Source: Candidatus Fusobacterium pullicola (lineage in GTDB: Bacteria; Fusobacteriota; Fusobacteriia; Fusobacteriales; Fusobacteriaceae). From it: a DNA stretch of 42,642 bases. The position numbers were made by a program, and so were the translations under genes. Location: positions 1 through 42,642 of the forward strand of contig JAHLFN010000064.1 in NCBI GenBank assembly GCA_018883725.1. The letters are read 5' to 3'. The notes under the pieces were generated by a model. The model saw only the letters and a program-made list of their open reading frames with translations. It had not been told where the DNA came from and ran no database searches. Positions 1 through 6,019 of this stretch are shown piece by piece; the first letter of the stretch is position 1; every line of letters starts with the position of its first letter.

Positions 1-6
1 TTTCAT
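1..6 (-). CDS. Start of an unidentified leftward gene (partial)
   Basis: On the minus strand an ATG-AAA lies at the very edge of the window. It is preceded nine bases upstream by a strong ribosome binding site (AGGAGG followed by TGAACC). Only two codons (Met-Lys) are visible, so the product cannot be named. The good binding site and the promoter-like sequence just upstream are the only support. Confidence 0.5.
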
Positions 7-41
7 AATGGTTCACCTCCTAATCAAAAAAGTACTTAAAT

Positions 42-70
42 AGTATATCATATTTTTGGCAACAAAAAAA
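42..70 (-). promoter_or_regulatory. Candidate extended -10 promoter for the leftward edge gene
   Basis: On the minus strand TGA-TATACT gives an extended -10 (TATACT at 42-47). The position 17 bases upstream is only a T run, so the -35 is poor. It lies between the terminator at 64-104 and the start codon at position 6. Assigned by eye. Confidence 0.4.
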
Positions 71-104
71 GACCTTCTTCAAATTTTTTGAAGAAAGTCT
101 TAGT
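64..104. terminator. Rho-independent terminator, probably bidirectional
   Basis: The stem pairs AGAC plus TTCTTCAAA (70-83) with TTTGAAGAA plus GTCT (87-100), with one mismatch and a three-base loop. On the minus strand it is followed by a T run (complement of A64-70), so it would end transcripts of the YdcF-like gene. T residues on the plus side also allow the other direction. Confidence 0.7.
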
Positions 105-140
105 TTTTTAATTATAGACCTGAGTAGTTACTTTTTATTT

Positions 141-313
141 TGAAAGAAAACTAAGAATTGTTCCATATTTCAAGAAGTTGATTAACTAAAGCTTATTGGA
201 CTAAAAACACAAAACTCACTTCGTTCAAACAGTTGTGTTTTTCAGCGTCCAACTTCGCTAAGTTAATCTAACTTCTTTCCATAAATTACACAATTCTTAA
301 AGTTTCCTTTAAT
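141..313. repeat. Long imperfect inverted repeat, MITE-like or fold-back element
   Basis: The two halves are complementary over about 170 bases with interruptions. TAAGAATTGT (152-161) pairs exactly with ACAATTCTTA (290-299). The block around GAAGTTGATTAACT (174-187) pairs with AGTTAATCTAACTTC (261-275). TTGGAC (197-202) matches GTCCAA (247-252). The centre is a perfect 10-bp hairpin, AAAAACACAA (203-212) with TTGTGTTTTT (233-242). The flanks (GAAAGAAAACT and AGTTTCC) also pair partly. There is no ORF inside. It lies in the 3' region of the YdcF-like gene, before the terminator. A dispersed non-autonomous element or a structured RNA would both fit; copy number cannot be judged from one locus. 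Confidence 0.6.
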
Positions 314-340
314 TAAATTAACAACTAAAAGGAGTAACTA

Positions 341-1099
341 TTAATATTTAATCTTATAGTAGATATTACCTATACTTTCCCAAATCCAAAGTTGGAACTT
401 CATAAAGTTATAGTATTTAGGTATATAGTAAAAAAAGTTCTCTTTTTCTTGAGAGGCTAAATAGTTACAAGGTGCAGGAATGATTTCAAATTCCTGCATA
501 TTTTTTTGAAATATTGCAACGCTTCTCTTCATATGAAAAGCAGAAGTTATCAAGATAATATTTTTATTTTCAACCGAATTTAACTTTTCCTTTATAAATA
601 GAGCGTTTTCATTCGTATTTTTACTATTATCCTCAATAATTATATCATTGGGATTTACTCCAAGAGAGATTAACTCCCTAGCATAGACAGAACTTTCACT
701 CTCTTGATTTTGTAGTGGACTTCCACCAGAAATATATATTTTTTTAGGATATTTTTTATAGTACTCAGCAGTTTTTAATATTCTCACAGAGGGCATTATT
801 CCAGGGATATTTCCTTCAACAGTTGTAGTGATTATTCCACCACCTAATAGGACATATACCTCACCTCTTTTTAAGTTATCTTCAGTAATAGGCGAGTATA
901 CAGCTTCTAAATTGTATAATTTTTTGTCTATAAAGGCATCTGTAGAAGCCCAATACATAAATATAGAGATAACTATTAAAAGTAGCCCAGATTTCTTTCT
1001 TCTGTTGAAAAGATTTCCTACACCTATAAGGAATAGAATAATAATTATAGGTAGAGGAGACAACAAAGTAAGAGATATAATTTTTTCTAGTAAAAACAT
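341..1099 (-). CDS. YdcF/ElyC-like DUF218 membrane protein
   Basis: This is a membrane-anchored protein of the DUF218 (YdcF/SanA/ElyC) family. Some members affect envelope or undecaprenyl-phosphate metabolism, but no reaction is firmly assigned. Two hydrophobic segments occupy about residues 5-30 and 37-52. They are followed by a soluble domain with the family motifs YVLLGGGI, ISGGSP, EDNSKNTNENA and LITSAFHMKRS. The frame can be extended to a TTG at 1111. I prefer the ATG at 1099 because GGGTGA sits four bases upstream of it; this gives 252 residues. It follows the nrdB terminator on the same strand, so it probably has its own weak promoter or depends on read-through. The family call is good; the function is open. 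Confidence 0.8.
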   Translation of the reverse strand: MFLLEKIISLTLLSPLPIIIILFLIGVGNLFNRRKKSGLLLIVISIFMYWASTDAFIDKKLYNLEAVYSPITEDNLKRGEVYVLLGGGIITTTVEGNIPGIMPSVRILKTAEYYKKYPKKIYISGGSPLQNQESESSVYARELISLGVNPNDIIIEDNSKNTNENALFIKEKLNSVENKNIILITSAFHMKRSVAIFQKNMQEFEIIPAPCNYLASQEKENFFYYIPKYYNFMKFQLWIWESIGNIYYKIKY

Positions 1100-1124
1100 A
1101 AAATCACCCAATTATTTTTATTAT

Positions 1125-1154
1125 TTAGAAAAAAAGCTACCTTTTACGGTAGCT
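1125..1154 (-). terminator. Terminator of the nrd operon
   Basis: AGCTACC (1135-1141) pairs with GGTAGCT (1148-1154) around a six-base loop. On the minus strand the stem is followed by a run of T (complement of A1128-1135). It lies about 55 bases beyond the nrdB stop and closes the ribonucleotide reductase operon. Confidence 0.85.
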
Positions 1155-1208
1155 CTTAAATTTTATGATTTTAATTATATATGAAAACTCTTAAAAAGTC
1201 AAGCAGGG

Positions 1209-2255
1209 TTAAAACTCGTCCCAACCTTCAATAGAGGAACTCATATTGTAGCTAGTAACTGTACCTTCAAAGAAGTTAGCTTTAACATTTCCCTCTCCTT
1301 CAGTATCAGCAAATCTTTCTAAGTGTTTGTAAGGGTTCTTATCAAAACCTTGGTAAAGAGGTTTTAATCCTATTCCCTTTAATCTCTCGTTTGCTAACCA
1401 CTTAGTATAAGCCTCTGTAGTTTTTTCAGTAATACCAAGTACATTTCCACCTATGATGTGGTTTGTCCAAGTTATCTCTTGCTCTACAGCTTTTTCGAAC
1501 ATCTCATAGATAGTTTTCTCATCAAAGAAATTACCATTTTCATTCTTAATCTCTTTAATCATCTGTTGGAATATTACAACGTGAGAAAGTTCATCTCTAT
1601 TGATAAGTCTTATTATATCAGAAGTTCCCATCATTCTATTTCTACTAGCTAATAGGTAGAAGAAATTAAATCCATTGTAGAAGTAGATTGATTCAAGAAG
1701 ATAGTCAGCTATTATAACCTTAGCAAAGTTCTTATCCTCTGGATTATCTAGAAAATCTTGATATATTTCAGCTATATACTTATTTCTTTCAAAAAGGATT
1801 TTATCCTCTCTCCACTTGTCGTAGATATAGTTTCTAGTCTCCTTAGGAAGAATAGATTCTATTATATATTGATAAGATTGTGAGTGTATAGCCTCTTGGA
1901 ATGTTTGTATAGATAGTATTAGGTTTATCTCTGGAGCAGTTATATAGTCAGAGATATTTGGAATGTTATTTGTTTGAATACTATCTAAGAATATTAAGAA
2001 AGATAGAATACCATCATATGCTTCTTTCTCATAAGAGGTAAGATTGTTATAATCAACTCTATCTTGAGTTAGATCTATCTTTTCTGGTATCCAGAAATTT
2101 CCCATCATAGTTCTATAAAGGTGGTTAGCCCAACCATACTTAACGTTATTAAGATTGAATATGTTTGTACTGTTTCCCTTTATAATTTTTCTCTCATTAA
2201 GTGAGTCAATACCAGATGGATTAAAAAGTTTTTTTCTATCCACTGCAACTTTCAC
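1209..2255 (-). CDS. nrdB: Class I ribonucleoside-diphosphate reductase, small (radical) subunit
   Basis: This is the ferritin-like subunit that makes the radical used by NrdA to reduce ribonucleotides. The 348-residue protein has the metal ligands in order: Asp91, Glu121 and His124 (in QEAIHSQSY), then Glu188, Glu222 and His225 (in RDELSH). The radical tyrosine is Tyr128, four residues after His124 as in E. coli Tyr122. Ligand spacing (Glu188 to Glu222 is 34 residues) matches E. coli, so an oxygen-dependent tyrosyl-radical enzyme is expected. Whether the metal is Fe or Mn cannot be seen. The GTG at 2255 overlaps the end of nrdA by 20 bases, and GAGGAG lies almost on it. A second GTG at 2243 is an alternative start, so the N-terminus is uncertain by four residues. 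Confidence 0.95.
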   Translation of the reverse strand: MKVAVDRKKLFNPSGIDSLNERKIIKGNSTNIFNLNNVKYGWANHLYRTMMGNFWIPEKIDLTQDRVDYNNLTSYEKEAYDGILSFLIFLDSIQTNNIPNISDYITAPEINLILSIQTFQEAIHSQSYQYIIESILPKETRNYIYDKWREDKILFERNKYIAEIYQDFLDNPEDKNFAKVIIADYLLESIYFYNGFNFFYLLASRNRMMGTSDIIRLINRDELSHVVIFQQMIKEIKNENGNFFDEKTIYEMFEKAVEQEITWTNHIIGGNVLGITEKTTEAYTKWLANERLKGIGLKPLYQGFDKNPYKHLERFADTEGEGNVKANFFEGTVTSYNMSSSIEGWDEF

Positions 2256-4482
2256 ACTCCTCTTTATCCTTTGTTATATTAGTATTTTTCTGAATAGTTC
2301 TGATATAGTAAACAGACTTACACCCTTCTTTCCAAGCTGTTAGGAAAGTTTCAAAGATATCCTTGGCTTTGATATTTTTATTTAGGTCAAATAGAAGCTC
2401 CATAGATACCCCTTGAGTAGTCCATTTTCCTATTCTACTCATCATCTTTACATAGACTTTAGAATCTACATTTTTAAACTCTGGATAGAACCAAGCTCTG
2501 TCCTTTAAATATTTTACAACTCTAGGTACAGCTCCCTTTTGGTTTTTCTCTATAAAAAATCTAGAGAAAGTGGGGTTTACAGAGGCAGTAGCTCCCATAA
2601 GTAGAGATGTAGAAGTATTAGGTGCCACAGCAGAAAGCTCACCATTACGTAATCCATACTGAGCAACTAAATCAAATACCTCACTCCATTTTTCAGCAAA
2701 ATCAGAGTTTTGTTCATACCAAGCTCTATCTTTTTGGAAGAATATACCTTTATCCCACATAGAGTCTTTAAAGTATGAGTAAGCTCCCCTATCCTTTGCT
2801 AAAAGAGCAGAAGCCTTAAGTGTATAAAGAGCTATCTCCTCATAAAGCTTATCTATCTCATCTAAAGAGTCTTCATATATCATAAACTCTCTAGCCATAT
2901 AGTCAGCAAGTCCCATTGTACCTACTCCTATTGTTCTATATAAAGAGTTGTGTCTATCAGATTCAAGTATAGGTGTTTGAGTTAAGTCGATTGTATTATC
3001 TAATATTCTTACAGCTATACTAGTAATCTCTTCAAGCTCCTCTCTTGATACTTCAGCTAAGTTCATAGATACTAAGTTACAAGTGTGTACTATACCTAAA
3101 TCTACCTTTCTAATACCAGTTTCATCAATAGCTTCCTCTTTATAGTTTTTACTAGGAGAGAAGTTAGAGAAACTTTCCATACAAAGATTTCCATTACCTA
3201 TCATTCCCATGTGTTGGTTATGATTCATTCTATTAGCACTATCTTTAAAGAAGATATATGGCATACCAGTTTCAATTTGAACCTTCATAATCTCTTTAAA
3301 TAGCTCTCTTGCTCTAATTACCTTCTTTAAAGTAAGATTTTCATCATCTTCAAGCTTGAAATACATCTTTTCAAACTCTACTCCATATAGCTCACAAAGT
3401 TCAACTCCATACTTCATTCTCACTTCATATGGGTCAACTAAAGTCCAAAGCTCATCATTTTCAACCTTTCTCATAAATAGGTCAGATACAACTACCTGTG
3501 GATAGATATCGTAAGCTTTTGTTCTTTGGTCTCCATTTTCTGTTTGAAGCTCTAGGAACTTTTCTATATCTAAATGCCAAGTATCTAAAGCTATTGTTAC
3601 AGCACCAGCACGTCTTCCCTGTTGGTTAACAGCAACAGCTGTATCATTTATTATTCTAACCCAAGGAACAACTCCTCCACTTGCGTTATAATATCCATTT
3701 ACCATAGAGTTTTTAGCTCTGATACGAGAGATATTTACTCCTACTCCTCCACCATTTTTACTTATCTTAGCTATTGTATCAATGTTATAGAAGATAGATT
3801 CTATATTATCATCAACAGCAGTGATAAAGCAAGATGACAGATTCCCTCTAGGTATTCTTAGGTTTGCAAGTATTGGTGTAGCTAATGATACCTTTTTAAG
3901 AGATAGTGCATCATAAAATCTTTTAGCTATACTTACTCTATCTTTTTCATTGCTAGCCAGTAACATAGCTATACACATAAATACCTCTTGAGGTAACTCA
4001 TAGGTATTACCTAGATATTTTATAAGATATCTATTAACTAACATATTAGCTCCAGCATAATCATACAACATATCCCTTTCAGGGGAGATATATCTTCCTA
4101 GTTCATCTATCTCTTCATCAGAGTATTCTCCAAGTCTTTTATCATATATATTCTTTTCAACTAGCTCTCTTACAGTTTTTAAAAAATTTCCGTAAGAGAA
4201 CCCTCTTTTATGGAAAACCTCTCTCTCAGTTTCCATCATAAGAAGTCTACCAGCAACATATGTCCAGTCTGACTCTTCAAAACTAGTCATACTAACAGCC
4301 TGTGTTATAAGGGCTTCTTGAATCTTTTTTGTTGTGATTCCTTCTTGATAGATAGCATCTATATGGCTCTCTAATTCCACCATATTTACTTCTAAATTTT
4401 CACAGGCTTTAATCAGTTTTTCTCTTATTTTTTTTATATCTAACTCTTCTCTTATACCAGCTCTATTTATTACAAATTTCAT
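2236..4482 (-). CDS. nrdA: Class I ribonucleoside-diphosphate reductase, large (catalytic) subunit
   Basis: This 748-residue catalytic subunit reduces ribonucleoside diphosphates together with NrdB. An ATP-cone allosteric domain covers about residues 1-90. The active-site residues are visible: Cys218 (SSC) and Cys468 (HTC) as the redox pair, and Asn432, Cys434 and Glu436 in NLCME. The tyrosine pair of the radical path is at 725-726 (SVYYIR). The C-terminal redox shuttle is Cys743 and Cys746 (CESC) two residues before the end, somewhat shorter than the E. coli tail. Its ATG overlaps the stop of the upstream glutaredoxin gene (TAATG), with AGAGG as the binding site, so translation is probably coupled. 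The codons for the CESC tail also form the start region of nrdB. Confidence 0.96.
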   Translation of the reverse strand: MKFVINRAGIREELDIKKIREKLIKACENLEVNMVELESHIDAIYQEGITTKKIQEALITQAVSMTSFEESDWTYVAGRLLMMETEREVFHKRGFSYGNFLKTVRELVEKNIYDKRLGEYSDEEIDELGRYISPERDMLYDYAGANMLVNRYLIKYLGNTYELPQEVFMCIAMLLASNEKDRVSIAKRFYDALSLKKVSLATPILANLRIPRGNLSSCFITAVDDNIESIFYNIDTIAKISKNGGGVGVNISRIRAKNSMVNGYYNASGGVVPWVRIINDTAVAVNQQGRRAGAVTIALDTWHLDIEKFLELQTENGDQRTKAYDIYPQVVVSDLFMRKVENDELWTLVDPYEVRMKYGVELCELYGVEFEKMYFKLEDDENLTLKKVIRARELFKEIMKVQIETGMPYIFFKDSANRMNHNQHMGMIGNGNLCMESFSNFSPSKNYKEEAIDETGIRKVDLGIVHTCNLVSMNLAEVSREELEEITSIAVRILDNTIDLTQTPILESDRHNSLYRTIGVGTMGLADYMAREFMIYEDSLDEIDKLYEEIALYTLKASALLAKDRGAYSYFKDSMWDKGIFFQKDRAWYEQNSDFAEKWSEVFDLVAQYGLRNGELSAVAPNTSTSLLMGATASVNPTFSRFFIEKNQKGAVPRVVKYLKDRAWFYPEFKNVDSKVYVKMMSRIGKWTTQGVSMELLFDLNKNIKAKDIFETFLTAWKEGCKSVYYIRTIQKNTNITKDKEECESCSG

Positions 4483-4685
4483 TATAGAACCTCTAAGAAT
4501 TGTTCCATAGTGTAAATAACCTCATCCTTTTCTACAATTGGTGCTGACATTATTCTAGCTTTGCTAGCTACCATCATAAGAGTTTTTAAATCTTCAATAT
4601 ATTCATAATTTACTTTTTTCTCATCCAAAATATTTTTTAATGTTTGGCACTTACTACAATTAGCCTTACCATAAACTTTTATCAT
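4482..4685 (-). CDS. Glutaredoxin/NrdH-like redoxin
   Basis: This 67-residue thioredoxin-fold protein has the active-site motif Cys10-Ser-Lys-Cys13 near its N-terminus and a cis-proline loop, SAPIV (about 48-52). It is shorter than a typical NrdH (about 75 residues). As first gene of the operon it most likely supplies electrons to NrdA through the CESC tail. The start is well supported: AGGAGG lies seven bases before the ATG at 4685. The stop overlaps the nrdA start by one base. Whether it is reduced by thioredoxin reductase (NrdH-like) or glutathione (Grx-like) cannot be decided from the sequence. Confidence 0.88.
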   Translation of the reverse strand: MIKVYGKANCSKCQTLKNILDEKKVNYEYIEDLKTLMMVASKARIMSAPIVEKDEVIYTMEQFLEVL

Positions 4686-4699
4686 AATATCCTCCTAAT

Positions 4700-4745
4700 A
4701 CTACATATATTGTAGTTGTTTTAATTTTAATACTACATCTAGTAT
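4700..4745. promoter_or_regulatory. Pair of NrdR-like palindromic boxes
   Basis: Two related imperfect palindromes lie upstream of the reductase operon: ATACTACATCTAGTAT (4730-4745) and ACTACATATATTGTAGT (4700-4716). Their centres are about 29 bases apart, close to three helical turns. This resembles the paired 16-base boxes bound by the ATP-cone repressor NrdR (consensus roughly ACACWATATATWGTGT). The left arms share ACTACAT. The upstream box overlaps the -10 of the candidate promoter at 4744-4749, as expected for repression. No nrdR gene is in the window, so the regulator is inferred. Confidence 0.6.
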
Positions 4746-4772
4746 TATTGCATAAAAGATAGAAATTTTCAA
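4744..4772 (-). promoter_or_regulatory. Candidate nrd promoter overlapping the NrdR-like box
   Basis: On the minus strand TTGAAA (4767-4772) is followed after 17 bases by AATAAT (4744-4749), with TGC just before it as an extended -10. Its start point would fall inside the upstream NrdR-like box. Confidence 0.5.
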
Positions 4773-4793
4773 GTATTTTTATTAAAAAACTCC

Positions 4794-4822
4794 AGTATAA
4801 CATTTAGACAATTGTTGTACAA
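4794..4822 (-). promoter_or_regulatory. Second candidate nrd promoter
   Basis: On the minus strand TTGTAC (4817-4822), a 17-base spacer and TATACT (4794-4799) preceded by TGT form an extended -10 promoter. It lies about 20 bases after the kdsC stop. It would give a leader of about 100 bases that includes both boxes. Confidence 0.45.
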
Positions 4823-4844
4823 TTTTTTCTAATTTAGAAACTAT

Positions 4845-5348
4845 TTAGTTTTCATTTATGTATCTATCTAGAACTTTTTCCCACATTCCATTCTCTTTCA
4901 TAATTTTTTCAAAAATATCTCTTACAGCTCCTCTACCACCATTTTTGTTAGAGATATAATCTACTCTTTCTAGAACCTCAGGAACGGCATCTTTAGGACA
5001 AGCAGAAAAACCAACTAACCTCATAACTCCTAAATCATTTATATCATCACCAATATAGGCTACCTCATCTAAAGATAGAGAGTATTTTTTAAGAAGTTTG
5101 TTTAGCTCAACCACTTTGTTACTCACCCCTTGAGCCAACTCCTGTATACCTAACTCCTCTTTTCTCCTTCTAACAATTTCAGAAGACTTTCCAGTGATAA
5201 TAGCTACAATTCCTCCTAACTTAATCCATTGAACGATAGTAAAACCATCTTTTACATCGAAAGCTTTTAAACAGTTATCCTTATCATCCATATATAATCT
5301 TCCATCTGTCAAAGTACCATCAACATCAAGTACTATTAATTTTATCAT
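4845..5348 (-). CDS. kdsC: 3-deoxy-D-manno-octulosonate 8-phosphate phosphatase (HAD family)
   Basis: KdsC hydrolyses KDO 8-phosphate to KDO for the inner core of lipopolysaccharide, in the cytoplasm. The 167-residue protein shows the HAD motifs in order: Asp8-x-Asp10 in DVDGTLTDG, then TGKSSEIV, then GDDINDLGVM. The C-terminal NGGRGAVRDI matches the KdsC-type GGxGAVRE loop. The length is typical. The frame is open to 5414, but the ATG at 5348 is the start: AGGAGG lies six bases before it, and the longer frame would run through the rpsT terminator. A related phosphatase acting on another sugar phosphate is possible but less likely. The gene implies an LPS-bearing outer membrane. Confidence 0.88.
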   Translation of the reverse strand: MIKLIVLDVDGTLTDGRLYMDDKDNCLKAFDVKDGFTIVQWIKLGGIVAIITGKSSEIVRRRKEELGIQELAQGVSNKVVELNKLLKKYSLSLDEVAYIGDDINDLGVMRLVGFSACPKDAVPEVLERVDYISNKNGGRGAVRDIFEKIMKENGMWEKVLDRYINEN

Positions 5349-5377
5349 AATTCTCCTCCTAAGAAATTTTTTACAAG

Positions 5378-5405
5378 AAAAAAGGGTATCCCACTGGATA
5401 CCCTT
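5378..5405 (-). terminator. Terminator of rpsT
   Basis: A perfect 10-bp stem, AAGGGTATCC (5382-5391) with GGATACCCTT (5396-5405), encloses a four-base loop. On the minus strand it is followed by six T (complement of A5378-5383). It starts 11 bases after the rpsT stop. Confidence 0.93.
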
Positions 5406-5415
5406 GAAGTACAAA

Positions 5416-5676
5416 TTAAAGTGCGTTTACTTTAGCTGCTAATCTAGCTTTCTTTCTAGATGCTGTGTTTTTCTTGATTATTCCTTTAGTAACTGCTTTG
5501 TCTAACTCTTTGTAAGCTACTGATAGAGCTGCGTTAGCTGCCTCTACTTCTTTAACCTCTACAGCTGCTAAAACTTTTTTAACCATAGTTTTAACTCTAG
5601 ATTTTACTGCTTGATTTCTCTCTCTGTTTCTTTCTGCTATTAATACTCTCTTTTTAGCTGATCTTGAATGTGCCAA
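5416..5676 (-). CDS. rpsT: 30S ribosomal protein S20, UUG start
   Basis: This 86-residue, lysine-, arginine- and alanine-rich helical protein binds 16S rRNA. It has the S20 signature: the opening AHSRSAKKR and the late NTASRKKARL. The start codon is TTG at 5674-5676, placed eight bases after a perfect AGGAGG; no ATG is available in frame before the conserved region. E. coli rpsT also uses UUG, where it takes part in feedback control of translation. The gene stands alone between a strong promoter and a strong terminator. Confidence 0.96.
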   Translation of the reverse strand: MAHSRSAKKRVLIAERNRERNQAVKSRVKTMVKKVLAAVEVKEVEAANAALSVAYKELDKAVTKGIIKKNTASRKKARLAAKVNAL

Positions 5677-5726
5677 ATTAAAAACCTCCTAAGTTTTAAA
5701 AAACAATTTTTTATTTTTTCCATAAG

Positions 5727-5755
5727 ATGATAACATAATTTAAACAAAATGTCAA
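5727..5755 (-). promoter_or_regulatory. Strong rpsT promoter
   Basis: On the minus strand a perfect TTGACA (5750-5755), a 17-base spacer and TATCAT (5727-5732) preceded by TGT make a near-consensus extended -10 promoter about 50 bases upstream of the TTG start. Confidence 0.85.
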
Positions 5756-5952
5756 TTACAAATTGACAGAGTTTTTTTTAATTTGTTTAAGTTAAGCTAC
5801 AAAAGAGACACCTTTTCTTGTACAATGGACCAGATTTATTCTAACATATTTTCAAAAAAAAATCAAAGTCTTTTTTGAAACAGAAAAATAAAAAGCTGAT
5901 AATTGTATAAGTTATAGAGAGAAAAATGATAAAGAAATTACCTACTTCTAAC
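5756..5952. other. Intergenic spacer between divergent rpsT and dinG
   Basis: With its flanks this gene-free stretch is about 343 bases. It holds the rpsT promoter at one end and a dinG promoter candidate at the other. In the middle there is an AT-only fold-back: TTTCAAAAAA (5850-5859) with TTTTTTGAAA (5871-5880). I see no ORF, no tRNA-like fold and no recognised riboswitch or small RNA. Confidence 0.5.
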
Positions 5953-5981
5953 TTGCTATTTTAAAAAAAAAGATGTATTAT
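5953..5981 (+). promoter_or_regulatory. Candidate dinG operon promoter
   Basis: TTGCTA (5953-5958), a 17-base spacer and TATTAT (5976-5981) lie about 40 bases before the dinG start. A TATAAT at 5981-5986 without a good -35 is an alternative. I see no LexA-type operator. Confidence 0.45.
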
Positions 5982-6019
5982 ATAATATCGAAAACTATAA
6001 TTTTTAAGAAAGGGTAATT

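Noticed and set aside
828..1184. Rightward frame of 118 codons opposite the YdcF-like gene
   Set aside because: It is the antisense of a recognised membrane protein, has no family match and runs through the nrd terminator hairpin.
5349..5414. N-terminal extension of kdsC to 5414
   Set aside because: The extra 22 codons would be translated from the rpsT terminator region; AGGAGG and ATG at 5348 and the HAD motif spacing fix the shorter start.
5763..5791. TTGACA on the plus strand as a dinG promoter
   Set aside because: There is no acceptable -10 at 16-18 bases; TTTAAG at 5786 is too poor. The TTGACA on the minus strand next to it serves rpsT.
5800..5880. Small RNA or tRNA-like gene in the rpsT-dinG spacer
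   Set aside because: Only an A/T-only fold-back is visible, with no cloverleaf and no T-run terminator after a GC stem.
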